In this document: positions 8,760-17,583 of the stretch, piece after piece
Layout of the letters: each line of letters starts with the position of its first letter
Position numbering within the stretch: position 1 is the first letter of the stretch
Source of the DNA: Blastococcus litoris
Lineage (GTDB): Bacteria > Actinomycetota > Actinomycetes > Mycobacteriales > Geodermatophilaceae
Length of the DNA: 64,000 bases
Assembly: GCF_003075095.1 (NCBI RefSeq)
Contig: NZ_QCZF01000010.1
Coordinates: 1-64,000, forward strand
Reading direction: 5' to 3'
Translations under genes and position numbers: made by a program
Notes under the pieces: generated by a model
Databases searched by the model: none
Told to the model about the DNA's origin: nothing
What the model saw: only the letters and a program-made list of their open reading frames with translations

Positions 8760-10022
8760 GTGACGACCTCTGATCCGACTCCCACGACGGAGAAGCGGGG
8801 CCGCCACGCCCGCTCCGCCGACTACGCCGACCCCGAGCCGAACGCGAACCAGCGACCGGACGGCGACCCGCCCGGCGAGGCCGAGGCGCACGGCGCGACG
8901 CCGCCCGGCACCGGACCGGAGGACACCCGGCAGGACGCCACGTCACCGGAGGAGCCCCCCGAGGAGCAGGCGGAGGACGACGAGCGACCCGCGCAGCCCC
9001 AGGCGCAGGAGTACACCGAGACCGAGCCCGAGAAGTCCGCGCAGGACGACGAGCCCGAGGAGGTCGGCAAGGACCATCCCGCCGAGGATCGGCCCGCCAA
9101 GCGGTCGTGGTTCCGCCCCGGCCGTACGCTGCACCCGCTCGGCCACCACCCGGCCGGCACGTCGCTCCTCATGAGCTCCGGCCTCCTCATCGGGCTGTCC
9201 CTGGCGCCGGTGATCTTCGACCAGCTCGACTTCGACATCGCCACCCGCGCCGCGCGCGCCGCCCGCAGCGCCGCCGCACCCTGGCCCGGCGGTGGCGAGC
9301 CGTGGTTCTGGCCGTCCTGGGTCGCGATGGTCGCGGCGGTCGTCGCCGCCGTCCTCATCGTCCTGGCGTTCACCGGCCTCCGGCTCCCCGACCTGGCCGT
9401 CCTGGTGCTCGGCGTCGTCCTCACCGTGTCGACCGCCCGCGCGGCCTGGGCCACCCTCGACGTCGTCAACTCCCGCCTCTGGGACCTGCTGCCGCTCTGC
9501 CTCATCTGCCTGCTGGCCTTCGGGCTGGCCATCAGCGGCACAGCGCACTGGCGATCACCCGAGGACGCCGCAACGGGAACCGGCGCCGGAGGCGCGGCCG
9601 GCGTCGTCGCCGCCGGAGCGGCTCTCTCGCTGATCCTGCTCGCCGGTGGCGCCGCCGTCGCCAGCGTCCAGGCGAAGGGCCTCGGCCCCGGTGGGCCGCC
9701 GCAGGACGTCGCCGGCCTGCTCAGCACCCGCGCGGCGGACGCCCCCGAGGTCGACGTCCTGGACGGCGGCTGGGCACCGCAGCTCGCCGCCGCCCAGGTC
9801 GGGGACGACGACGCCGCGGCCACCGCCTTCTCCGCCCGGCACCGCGACAGCACAACGCGCACGCCCGCCCTGCTCGCCCGCGGCGACGACGTCGGCAGCG
9901 ACCTGGACGACACCTGGTGGGTGTCGCTGGCCGCCCAGCGCTTCGGCTCCGAGCAGGAGGCCGCGCAGTGGTGCGCCTCGAGCGGGCTGCCCGAGTGCGT
10001 CCCGCTGGAGGTCAGCGGCTGA
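8760..10022 (+). CDS. multipass membrane protein with acidic N-terminal tail
   Basis: 420 aa. The first roughly 120 residues are a disordered Glu/Asp/Pro/Gln-rich cytoplasmic tail. Five hydrophobic segments follow (about residues 132-155, 180-205, 210-230, 240-260 and 275-305), then a soluble C-terminal domain of about 110 residues ending with a cysteine pair (WCASSGLPEC) that could be disulphide-linked outside. No known family recognised. GTG at 8760 is preceded by GAGGACGG. Its stop and the stop of the opposing dehydrogenase gene abut exactly. Confidence 0.75.
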   Translation: MTTSDPTPTTEKRGRHARSADYADPEPNANQRPDGDPPGEAEAHGATPPGTGPEDTRQDATSPEEPPEEQAEDDERPAQPQAQEYTETEPEKSAQDDEPEEVGKDHPAEDRPAKRSWFRPGRTLHPLGHHPAGTSLLMSSGLLIGLSLAPVIFDQLDFDIATRAARAARSAAAPWPGGGEPWFWPSWVAMVAAVVAAVLIVLAFTGLRLPDLAVLVLGVVLTVSTARAAWATLDVVNSRLWDLLPLCLICLLAFGLAISGTAHWRSPEDAATGTGAGGAAGVVAAGAALSLILLAGGAAVASVQAKGLGPGGPPQDVAGLLSTRAADAPEVDVLDGGWAPQLAAAQVGDDDAAATAFSARHRDSTTRTPALLARGDDVGSDLDDTWWVSLAAQRFGSEQEAAQWCASSGLPECVPLEVSG

Positions 10023-11093
10023 TCAGACCACCCGGGTCAGCGCGGGCCAGAGGGCGTCGGGGCCGTCGGCGAGCAGTCCGGCGCCGAGCACCCGCGCCCA
10101 CACGAGCTCGCTGCCGGCCTCGTCGCGCCACGCCCACAGCCGCCGCGTCAGGTGGTGCAGCTTGTGCTCCTGCGTGAACCCGATCGCGCCGTGCACCTGG
10201 TGCGCCAGCCGGGCGACCACCTCGACCGCCGCACCGGCCCGCACCTTGGCGGCGGCCGCGGCGAGCACCACGTTCTCGCCCCGGTCCAGCGCCTGCACGG
10301 CGGCGTCGGTCAGCGCCGTCACCGCGGTCACCTCGCCGGCCATCTCGGCCAGCTCCATCTGGATGGCCTGGAACTTCCCCAGCGGCCGGCCGAACTGGTG
10401 CCGCTCCCCCGCGTACTGCACCGTCCACGCGAGCACCTGCTCCAGCGCCGCAGCCAGCTGCACCGCCCGCGCCAGCGCGTAGCGCGCCCGCACCTCGCCC
10501 GCCTGCGCCGGCGTCAGCAGCGCACCCGACGTCCCGACCTGGTCCAGCACCAGCGAGCCGCGCGGCTCGCCGGCGAGGTTGAAGGCATCGGTCGCCGGCA
10601 GCGACGACGCGTCCACGAGGGCCAGCACCGCGCCGTCGATCCCCGCCGGCGCGGGCGCCAGGACGACGACGTGCGCCGCCGCCCCCGCCCACGGCACGTC
10701 GGTGACGGTGCCGTTGAGCGTGAAGCGTCCCGGCCCGTCCCCGTTGTCGACCGGGTGCACCGTCACCGCGTCGGCGATCGCGAACGTCGTCGGCTGCTCG
10801 GGCGACGGCAGCTCGAGGTCGGCCACCACGAGCGCGGGGCCCGCGACCAGCAGCTGCTCGGCCACCGGCACCGCCGCGGCGCCCGCCGCCAGCGTCCGCA
10901 CGATCGCCACCGCGTCGGCCAGCTCACCGCCCGAGCCCCCGGCCTCCTCCGGCAGCCCGACGCCGGTCAACCCCGCCTCGGCCAGCGCGCCCCACAGCCC
11001 CGCGTCCCACCGGCGGTCGGCCGTGAGCACGAACGGCTCGAAGCCGCCGAGGATGTCCCGGACGGTCTCGACCACCAGGTCCTGGTCGCTCAT
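10023..11093 (-). CDS. acyl-CoA dehydrogenase, partner subunit
   Basis: Acyl-CoA dehydrogenase-fold protein of 356 aa, somewhat short for the family. Helical N domain with GLPEEAGGSGGELADAVAIV, mid beta domain, and a C domain with RHQFGRPLGKFQAIQMELAEM and HQVHGAIGFTQEH. The usual catalytic Glu of a YEGT motif is absent. Its start overlaps the upstream dehydrogenase stop by four bases (ATGA), as in pairs that form alpha2beta2 enzymes such as the mycobacterial ChsE systems. A heteromeric enzyme oxidising an unusual or sterol-like acyl-CoA is therefore likely, but the substrate is unknown. Confidence 0.9.
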   Translation of the reverse strand: MSDQDLVVETVRDILGGFEPFVLTADRRWDAGLWGALAEAGLTGVGLPEEAGGSGGELADAVAIVRTLAAGAAAVPVAEQLLVAGPALVVADLELPSPEQPTTFAIADAVTVHPVDNGDGPGRFTLNGTVTDVPWAGAAAHVVVLAPAPAGIDGAVLALVDASSLPATDAFNLAGEPRGSLVLDQVGTSGALLTPAQAGEVRARYALARAVQLAAALEQVLAWTVQYAGERHQFGRPLGKFQAIQMELAEMAGEVTAVTALTDAAVQALDRGENVVLAAAAAKVRAGAAVEVVARLAHQVHGAIGFTQEHKLHHLTRRLWAWRDEAGSELVWARVLGAGLLADGPDALWPALTRVV

Positions 11094-12253
11094 CGCAGAC
11101 CCAATCCACGCGCCACGATCCCGCGAAGGATCTCGTTGGTCCCACCCCGCAAGGTGTAGCCCGGCGCGTGCAGCTGCGCCTCGGCCATCGCCCGGCCCAG
11201 CGGATCGGGCGAGTCCAGCGACGGCGTCACGTCCACGACCTTCCGGATCTCCTCGACCACGTCGGCCTCGAACGTCGTCCCGACGTCCTTCACCAGTGCT
11301 GCCGGGATGTTCGGCAGCTCCCCCCGGTCGAGGGCTGCCGCGATCCGCAGCGACATCTGCCGCAGCGCCAGCACCCGCGCCGACAGCCGGCCGAGCGTGG
11401 CCAGCGCCGCCGGGTCACCCGAGTCCGCCACCCGCCGGGCGAACTCGGCGACGAGTGGATATGTCGACAGGAAGCGCTCCGGCCCCGACCGCTCGAACGC
11501 CAGCTCCGCGGTCACCTGGTGCCAGCCGTTGCCCTCCTCGCCGAGCAGCATGTCGCCCGGGACGACGACGTCCTCGAACACGACCTCGTTGAAGTGGTGG
11601 CCGCCGTCGAGGATGCGGATCGGGTTGATCGTGATGCCCGGCAGCGACAGGTCGATCAGCAGCTGCGACATCCCGGCGTGCCGGTTCGAGGTGTCCTGCG
11701 GCGAGGTGCGCACCAGCACGATCCCGTAGTGCGACTCGTGCGCGTTCGACGTCCAGACCTTGGCGCCGTTCACCACCCAGTCGCCGGCCTCGTCGCGCGT
11801 GGCCTTCGTCCGGATCGAGGCGAGGTCGGAGCCCGAGTCGGGCTCGCTCATCCCGATGACGAAGAAGCACTCCCCCGCCGCGATGCGCGGCAGGATCTCC
11901 CGGCGCTGCTTCTCGGTGCCGTAGCTGAGGAGGTTGGGGCCGGACTGCCGGTCGGCGATCCAGTGCGCGGCCACCGGCGCCCCGGCGGCGAGCAACTCCT
12001 CGGTCACGGCGTAGCGCTCCATCGCCGAGCGCTCGTGCCCGCCGTACTCCTTCGGCCACGTCATCCCGAGCCAGCCGCGCTCGCCCAGCTTCTTCGAGAA
12101 GGCGGGGTCGACGCCGGACAACCAGGTGTCCACGTGGGTCCGGAACGAGCCGGCGGCCAGCTCGGCGGCGAGGAACTCGCGGACCTCCGCCCGTACCTGC
12201 TCCGCGGCCTCCGACCGCGGCGCGGGCGCCAGGGTCAACGAGTTGCTGCTCAT
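11090..12253 (-). CDS. acyl-CoA dehydrogenase, partner subunit
   Basis: FAD-dependent acyl-CoA dehydrogenase subunit of 387 aa. The flavin-binding middle domain is clear (FFVIGMSEPDSGSDLASIRT near residue 130, WVVNGAKVWTSNAHES), and the C-terminal GYTLRGGTNEILRG has Gly-Gly where the classical catalytic Glu of YEGT would stand. A glutamate in AFERSGPERF could serve as base, as in isovaleryl-CoA dehydrogenase-like enzymes; that is inference. ATG at 12253 follows GGGGAG. First gene of a two-gene operon with the downstream dehydrogenase. Confidence 0.92.
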   Translation of the reverse strand: MSSNSLTLAPAPRSEAAEQVRAEVREFLAAELAAGSFRTHVDTWLSGVDPAFSKKLGERGWLGMTWPKEYGGHERSAMERYAVTEELLAAGAPVAAHWIADRQSGPNLLSYGTEKQRREILPRIAAGECFFVIGMSEPDSGSDLASIRTKATRDEAGDWVVNGAKVWTSNAHESHYGIVLVRTSPQDTSNRHAGMSQLLIDLSLPGITINPIRILDGGHHFNEVVFEDVVVPGDMLLGEEGNGWHQVTAELAFERSGPERFLSTYPLVAEFARRVADSGDPAALATLGRLSARVLALRQMSLRIAAALDRGELPNIPAALVKDVGTTFEADVVEEIRKVVDVTPSLDSPDPLGRAMAEAQLHAPGYTLRGGTNEILRGIVARGLGLR

Positions 12254-12408
12254 GCGGCTCCCCACGTCGGTGTGGTGCTGTCCCCCTCGGTTGTACAGGC
12301 ACCCCCGGAACTGCACCGCGCGGAGGTCCCTGTGCCGACGACGTCAGCGCGCGTAGCGTCCGCCGCGCTCCGCCCGACGACCGGGCGCCGAGCCACGGGG
12401 GAACGGCC

Positions 12409-12915
12409 ATGCCGAGCACGCGCACCGCGATCACGACGCTGGCGACCGCCCTGCTGATCGCGGGGTGCGGCGCGGGCAAGGCGCTGAGCGGCCTGGCCGA
12501 CGACGCCGTGCGCTCGGGCGACGACCTCCTCCGCAGCGGCGACGAGCTGGCCGACGGCTCGCTCTACCTGCGGCCGCTCGACGAGGCGATCCCGCCGGCC
12601 CAGGCGGCGGAGCTGGCCGACGACCTCGAGCCGTCCATCAGCGCGCGCCTGCAACGCCACCTGGACGGGCTGTCGGAGGAGCAGGCGGTCCAGGTGACCG
12701 GGTACTCGTGCGCCGCGAAGGACTGGCTCGAGGTCGGCATGGCCGACTCCGTCCCGGAGGCCGTCCAGAAGGCCATGGTGAACGAGGGCGGCAACAGCAC
12801 CCTCCGGCAACGGGTGGAGGGACTCACCGAGGACCTCGAGGACGCCGGGAACTCGGGCGAGATCGCGCTGCAGGTCGCCGCCTTCGCCGTCTGCGAGGCG
12901 GTCGATGCCGGCTAA
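12409..12915 (+). CDS. hypothetical lipoprotein
   Basis: 168 aa with a short signal and lipobox LLIAGC (Cys about residue 20). The mature part is almost entirely acidic helix-forming sequence (LADDAVRSGDDLLRSGDELADGS, then a C-terminal helical region with two cysteines). No family recognised. GGGGGAACGG precedes the ATG. The stop codon shares bases with that of the opposing gene (CTAA). Confidence 0.7.
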   Translation: MPSTRTAITTLATALLIAGCGAGKALSGLADDAVRSGDDLLRSGDELADGSLYLRPLDEAIPPAQAAELADDLEPSISARLQRHLDGLSEEQAVQVTGYSCAAKDWLEVGMADSVPEAVQKAMVNEGGNSTLRQRVEGLTEDLEDAGNSGEIALQVAAFAVCEAVDAG

Positions 12916-13214
12916 CCCCGCCGCTCGTCGTCCTCCTCCGGCGAGCTGCGGGTCAGCTGCCGGAACTCGCTGACGACGTCGTTCGCGACGGCCCCCAGCG
13001 AGTTCAGCGCGCCGGTGACCAGCCGCCGGACGCCGTTCATGTCCAGCCCGAGCCCGGCACCGATCCCCGCCGCGACGTCCATCCCGCGCAGCTCCCCCAC
13101 GGACCTCTCGCGCTCGGCCAGCTCCGGGCACCAGCGCATCGCGTCGCCCGACATCGACCAGTCGCCGGTCGCGCCGTCGATCGCGCTCGCCACCGGGTTC
13201 GGGGAAGGGTCCAT
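12912..13214 (-). CDS. hypothetical protein
   Basis: 100 aa, ATG at 13214 preceded by GGAGGCGGCC. Contains a Gly/Leu-rich helix-like middle part (AAGIGAGLGLDMNGVRRLVTGALNSLG) and a charged C terminus (SSPEEDDERRG). No signal peptide or clear membrane helix, and no family recognised. It lies upstream on the opposite strand from the lipoprotein gene and 69 bases downstream of the phosphatase stop codon region, so it could be read from its own promoter. Confidence 0.6.
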   Translation of the reverse strand: MDPSPNPVASAIDGATGDWSMSGDAMRWCPELAERERSVGELRGMDVAAGIGAGLGLDMNGVRRLVTGALNSLGAVANDVVSEFRQLTRSSPEEDDERRG

Positions 13215-13283
13215 GGCCGCCTCCAGCGCAGGGGTCCGCCCCAATGGTGCGCCCGGCGGCGGGCTGGCGGAAGGGCCCCGCCC

Positions 13284-15548
13284 TCAGCGCCGGCGGGTCA
13301 GCGCCAGGAGCGCGATGTCGTCGGCACGGTGGGCTCCGGTGAGGTCGGCCAGGAGCCGGTCGCACAGCTCGTCGGGGTCCGACGTGCCCGCCCCCGTCGC
13401 CGCCGCCAGCAGGTGCGCGAGCCCCTCGTCGATGTCGGCCGACCGGCTCTCCACCAGCCCGTCGGTGAAGAACACCAGGGTGGCCCCCGCCGGCAGCACC
13501 CCCGCCCACTCGACGGCCGGCGCCGGGGCGGGCGGCGCCCCGAGCATCCGGCTCGGCGCGACCGGCAGGAACTCGGCGTGCCCACCGGCGATGAGCAGCG
13601 GCGGCAGGTGTCCCGCCGACGCGATCCGCAGCTGGCCGGTGGTGGGGTCCAGGGTCGCGAACAGCGCGGTCGCCATCCGCTGCAGCCCGAGCAGCGACCA
13701 GCTGGCCTGCAGCCGGTCGATGACCGCGCTCGGAGAGGGCCGGTCGACCAGCAGCGCCCGGTACACCGAGTTGAGCTGACCCATCGTCGCGGCGGCCACG
13801 ATGTCGTGACCCACCACGTCGCCCACCGCGAGGGCCACCTCGTCGCCGGGCATCCGGACGACGTCGTAGAAGTCGCCGCCCACCTCGACGCCGTACGTCG
13901 CCGCCAGGTAGCGGACCGCCGACGACAGCCCGGGCAGCTCCGGCGGCTGCGGCGGCAGCAGGTTGGCCTGCAGCGTGTGCGACGTCCGGACGTCGAGCTC
14001 GTACCGCTGCGCCTTCGCGATCACCAGGGACAGCTGCAGGCCCAGCTGCTCGGCCACCTCGACGTCGGCCGCGCTGAACTGCCCGCGCCGGTGGTCGGCG
14101 CCCAGGCTGAGCACGCCGAGCTGGTGGCCGTCGGCGACCAGCGGGACGGCGATGATGCCCACGAGGTCGAGCGCCCGCACCGCCTCGAGATGGCGGTCGT
14201 CGGCCGTGACACGGACCAGGAACTGGTCGTCCACCGTGCGGATCCACTGGGTGCGGCTCTCGATCAGCGCACGGGCCGCGGGGTGCGGAGCCCCCTGCTG
14301 CTGCGGGAGGGGACGTCGCTGGAGCTCCTCGGCCACGGCCGCCATCGCGGGATCCCGGTGACGCACCGTGCGACGGGAGAGCCCGTCCTCCGACGCCAGG
14401 TCGACCGTCGCGACGGAGGCCAGCCGCCCCACGACCAGCTCCGTGAGCCGTTCGACGGTCTCCTGCACGTCCGCGGCACCGGCCAGCAGCCGAGCCGCCT
14501 CGAGCAGGAAGGCCGCCCGTTCGGCCTGGCGCGTGGTCTCCTCGTGCAGCTGCGCCCGTTCCAGCGCCTGCCCTGCCTGTCGCCCCAGCGTCGACAGCAG
14601 GTCCACCTCCGCGGGTGCGGTGCCGGGCAGCGCTCCCGGCTCGTCGAGGCTGAGGAGGTCGTCCTCGCGGGCGATCCCGAGCACGATGGCGCCGAGCCGG
14701 TGGCTGTCGGCGGACACGGGGACCGTCACCAGCGCGGTCAGCCCGGCGGCGTCCATCGCCGCCGCCACCGCCGGCTGGACCGCGCGCAGCCGCTCGTCGA
14801 GCGGGACGGTCCGGACGCCCTGCGCCAGCTCGAGCGCCAGCTGCCCGGCAGCGGCGTCGTGCAGCGCGTGCAACAGCTCCTCGGGCAGCCCGTCGGAGCG
14901 TTCGGGGACCAGGAGGGGCATCTCCTCCGGGTCGTCGGGTTCCTCCACCAGCATCAGCGCGGCGCCGCTCGCGCCCACCGCCACCCGGCTGCGCTCCACG
15001 ATGACCGTGGCGACGTCGGCGACCGACGTGGCCGCCGCCAGGTCGGAGACCACCGTCTGCACGACCCGCGACCGCGCCTCGGACTCCTGCGCCGCGCGCT
15101 GGGCGGCCAGCAGCTCCCGCTCGTACCGCCGCCGCGCCGTCGCCTCGAACAGCGTCGCGCGCATGAGCAGCGGTGCGCCCGCCTCGTCGCGCAGCTCCAC
15201 GGCGTTGAGCAGGCACGGCAGCAACGAACCGTCCACCCGGACGACGTCCAGCGCGATCTCCCGGACCGCCCCCTGCATCCGCAGCAGCGGCGCCAGGTGG
15301 GTCTCGTGGAACACCCGGCCACCGACGCTGAGCAGGTCCTGGAACCGCGTACCCACCAGGTCGTCGGGCGTGCGGCCGGTCCAGGCGCAGAAGGTCCGGT
15401 TCACCTTGACGATCCGCCCGTCCGGCAGCGTGGAGAGGTACCCCATGGGCGCGTTCTCGTAGAGGTCGGCGGGGTCTTCCTCCAGTAGCCGGCCCAGCTG
15501 CGCCCGCGGGTCCTGACCCGGGTTCCCGATGGGGTCCGTCGACCTCAC
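13284..15548 (-). CDS. rsbP: RsbP-like PAS-GAF-GAF-PP2C (SpoIIE-type) phosphatase
   Basis: Sensor phosphatase of 754 aa expected to dephosphorylate a STAS anti-anti-sigma factor and thereby free an alternative sigma factor. A PAS domain occupies about residues 28-140 (LYENAPMGYLSTLPDGRIVKVN). Two GAF-like regions span about 160-335 and 350-515, and the PP2C/SpoIIE domain runs from about 530 to the end, with metal-binding GGDFYDVVRM, GDVVGHDIVAA, VFFTDGLVESR and DDIALLAL. Bacillus RsbP has only PAS, coiled coil and PP2C, so the two GAF domains are extra. GTG overlaps the rsbQ stop by four bases, which strongly supports translational coupling with the hydrolase. Confidence 0.88.
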   Translation of the reverse strand: MRSTDPIGNPGQDPRAQLGRLLEEDPADLYENAPMGYLSTLPDGRIVKVNRTFCAWTGRTPDDLVGTRFQDLLSVGGRVFHETHLAPLLRMQGAVREIALDVVRVDGSLLPCLLNAVELRDEAGAPLLMRATLFEATARRRYERELLAAQRAAQESEARSRVVQTVVSDLAAATSVADVATVIVERSRVAVGASGAALMLVEEPDDPEEMPLLVPERSDGLPEELLHALHDAAAGQLALELAQGVRTVPLDERLRAVQPAVAAAMDAAGLTALVTVPVSADSHRLGAIVLGIAREDDLLSLDEPGALPGTAPAEVDLLSTLGRQAGQALERAQLHEETTRQAERAAFLLEAARLLAGAADVQETVERLTELVVGRLASVATVDLASEDGLSRRTVRHRDPAMAAVAEELQRRPLPQQQGAPHPAARALIESRTQWIRTVDDQFLVRVTADDRHLEAVRALDLVGIIAVPLVADGHQLGVLSLGADHRRGQFSAADVEVAEQLGLQLSLVIAKAQRYELDVRTSHTLQANLLPPQPPELPGLSSAVRYLAATYGVEVGGDFYDVVRMPGDEVALAVGDVVGHDIVAAATMGQLNSVYRALLVDRPSPSAVIDRLQASWSLLGLQRMATALFATLDPTTGQLRIASAGHLPPLLIAGGHAEFLPVAPSRMLGAPPAPAPAVEWAGVLPAGATLVFFTDGLVESRSADIDEGLAHLLAAATGAGTSDPDELCDRLLADLTGAHRADDIALLALTRRR

Positions 15549-16345
15549 CCCGTCAGGAACGCCCGGATCGCCGCCGTCGTCTCCTCGGGGGCGCTCAGGT
15601 GCGGCACGTGCCCGGACGCCTGCAGGTGGGTGAACGTGCTGCCGGGGATCTGCGCGTGCACGAACCGGCCCACCACCTCGGGGGCGATCACGTCGTGGCT
15701 GCACTGCAGCACCAGCGTCGGGACCGCGACGCCCGCGAGGTCGGCCCGGTTGTCCGACAGGAAGGTCACCCGCGCGAACCGACGGGCGATCTCGGGATCG
15801 GTGCGGCAGAAGCTGTTGGTCAGCTCTTCGGCCAGCTCCGGGCGTTGCGGGTTGCCCATGATCACCGGGGCCATCTGCGCAGACCAGCCCAGGTGGTTGG
15901 CGTCGAGGGCGTCGAGCAGCCCGGCGATGTCGGTGCGGCTGAAGCCCCCCACGTAGTCGTCGTCGTCGATGTAACGCGGGTTGGGGCCGACCATCACCAG
16001 ACCCCCGAACAGCTCCGGCGCCTGCTGGAGGGCGAGCACCCCGATCATCGCGCTCACCGAGTGCCCCACGAACACGACGTCGGCGAGGTCCAGCTCCCGG
16101 CAGACCTCCACGATGTCGGCCGCGTAGCCGCGCAGCGAGCCGTACTTCTGCGGGTCGTAGGCGCTCAGGTCGGAGTTGCCCGACCCGACGAGGTCCAGCA
16201 GCACGACGCGGTGGTCGACCTCGAAGTCCGGCGCCACGAAGCGCCACATCGCCTGGTCGCAGCCGAACCCGTGCACGAACACGATCGGGCGCCCGTCGGC
16301 GACGCCGCTCACGCGCACGCAGTTGCGCTGGAGGACGCCGGTCAT
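15545..16345 (-). CDS. rsbQ: RsbQ-type alpha/beta hydrolase, stress-signalling
   Basis: Alpha/beta hydrolase of 266 aa closely resembling Bacillus subtilis RsbQ over its whole length, including FGCDQAMW, DHRVVLLDLVGSGNSDL, AYDPQKY and FCRTDPEIARRFA. The triad is Ser96 (VGHSVSAM), Asp218 (CSHDVIAP) and His246 (SGHVPH), nearly the same numbering as in RsbQ. In Bacillus, RsbQ is needed for RsbP phosphatase activity and is thought to process a small hydrophobic effector. The gene directly precedes and overlaps the PAS-GAF-PP2C gene, which supports the same job here. The start ATG probably lies on a leaderless transcript. Confidence 0.92.
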   Translation of the reverse strand: MTGVLQRNCVRVSGVADGRPIVFVHGFGCDQAMWRFVAPDFEVDHRVVLLDLVGSGNSDLSAYDPQKYGSLRGYAADIVEVCRELDLADVVFVGHSVSAMIGVLALQQAPELFGGLVMVGPNPRYIDDDDYVGGFSRTDIAGLLDALDANHLGWSAQMAPVIMGNPQRPELAEELTNSFCRTDPEIARRFARVTFLSDNRADLAGVAVPTLVLQCSHDVIAPEVVGRFVHAQIPGSTFTHLQASGHVPHLSAPEETTAAIRAFLTG

Positions 16346-16351
16346 GGATCG

Positions 16352-16357
16352 ACCCTA
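16352..16357 (-). promoter_or_regulatory. -10 element of the probable leaderless rsbQ promoter
   Basis: TAGGGT on the minus strand ends exactly six bases before the rsbQ ATG at 16345, which has no ribosome-binding sequence. The -35 region is not consensus. Confidence 0.5.
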
Positions 16358-16569
16358 GGCGACCACCGGCCGGGTGTCGCGGGTCCTGTCACCCACGGGT
16401 GCGGTCCGCGCGGCTACCCGCCGGGACGACGCGCCGGGGAGGAGGCGTGGACCACCACCGTCCGTATCCGGAATCCCCTGTTGTGCGGGAAGCCGGGCCC
16501 CTAACCTCCCCGGCATCGTCCCGGCAGGACCGCCGGTGCGCACGGCACGACCGACCGACGAGGTGCTGC

Positions 16570-17322
16570 ATGACCGCGACCGCGGTCCGTCCGACCGGCC
16601 TGATCCCCACCCCGCGCGCGGCTGCGGACACCACCGCGCCGCGCTCCGCCGCCACGGCCTCGGCCGCCTGCCGCGCCGTCGCCTACCAGCGCGTGCTGCA
16701 CCAGCTGGTGCGCCGCGAGCTGCGGCTGCTCGCCGACCTCGCCGCCTGGGCCCCCGCCGGCGAGGCGGAGCGGACGGCCGCGCTGACCCGTCACGCGGAC
16801 CTGATCGGCCGTGTGCTGCTGCACCACCACAGCGTCGAGCGGGAGGCCGTCTGGCCGGCGCTGCTGCGCGCCGCCCCCGCCGAGGCCCGCGACGCCGTCG
16901 ACGACTGGACCGCCCGCTGCGCGCGGATCGACCACATGCTCCGCGACGTCGCCACCGCCGCCCGCCAGTGGCAGGTGGCCGCGACCGCCCCGGCCCGGGA
17001 CGCCTTCGCCGCCGCGTGCCGCGAGCTCGCCGCCGCGGTCGAGGCCCAGACCCTCGACGAGGAGCGGGTGCTCGTCCCGCTGCTGGCCGAGCACCTGGCT
17101 GCCGCCGACTGGACGGCGATCGCCGCCCGGTCGCACTGCCGCCTCTCGGCCCCCGAGCAGCTGTTCGTCCTCGGGCTCGCGCTCGAGGACTCCTGCGCCA
17201 CCGACCGCGCGCGACTGCTCGACGGCCTGCCGTGGTCGGTCCGCCGGGCCTGGCGGCTGCACGGCGCCCGGCGCTACCGGGCCGCCGTCGTCCGCCTGCG
17301 CGGCGCGCCGCCGGCGGCCTGA
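16570..17322 (+). CDS. hemerythrin-like domain protein
   Basis: 250 aa, mostly helical, with a histidine cluster VLLHHHSVEREAVWPALL at about residues 80-97 and further His/Glu positions (DHMLRDV, EERVLVPLL) spaced as in HHE/hemerythrin-like four-helix bundles that bind a di-iron centre. Possible roles are O2, NO or redox sensing, or iron storage. A second member lies at 21851. The ATG at 16570 is chosen as the first codon after the promoter region with normal coding bias; GAGGTGC stands just upstream. Confidence 0.78.
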   Translation: MTATAVRPTGLIPTPRAAADTTAPRSAATASAACRAVAYQRVLHQLVRRELRLLADLAAWAPAGEAERTAALTRHADLIGRVLLHHHSVEREAVWPALLRAAPAEARDAVDDWTARCARIDHMLRDVATAARQWQVAATAPARDAFAAACRELAAAVEAQTLDEERVLVPLLAEHLAAADWTAIAARSHCRLSAPEQLFVLGLALEDSCATDRARLLDGLPWSVRRAWRLHGARRYRAAVVRLRGAPPAA

Positions 17323-17329
17323 CCAGGGT

Positions 17330-17449
17330 TCAGTAGCGGGACGTCCCGCAGTCGGAGCAGCGCTTGCGCTCCACCGACGTGGCAGCGGTGCAGTTGTCGC
17401 AGACCCAGGTGGTCCGCTCCGTCGTCCGTTCCTCGATGACCGTGCTCAT
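17330..17449 (-). CDS. small zinc-ribbon protein
   Basis: 39 aa protein MSTVIEERTTERTTWVCDNC... with two CxxC knuckles (CDNC and CSDC) separated by 13 residues, a rubredoxin-like zinc ribbon that almost fills the chain. AAGGA precedes the ATG at 17449 by a normal distance. Possibly a nucleic-acid or protein adaptor; no function is known. Confidence 0.75.
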   Translation of the reverse strand: MSTVIEERTTERTTWVCDNCTAATSVERKRCSDCGTSRY

Positions 17450-17583
17450 GTCCTTCTCTCCCCTCTCCGGTTCGGGGAGAACGCTAGGCACGGAGTGTGT
17501 CCAGGAGGTGACGCCAGAGTTGCGCTTGGCTCCCAACTAATTGCCGCCGATCACTTCCGGCCCGTCGTCCGGTCTTCCCCGGC

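Noticed and set aside
12465-15488. Very long plus-strand open frame opposite the RsbP-like gene
   Set aside because: It is the complement of a gene with clear PAS, GAF and PP2C motifs; its translation is Arg/Pro/Gly-rich with no family features. High GC makes antisense frames open.
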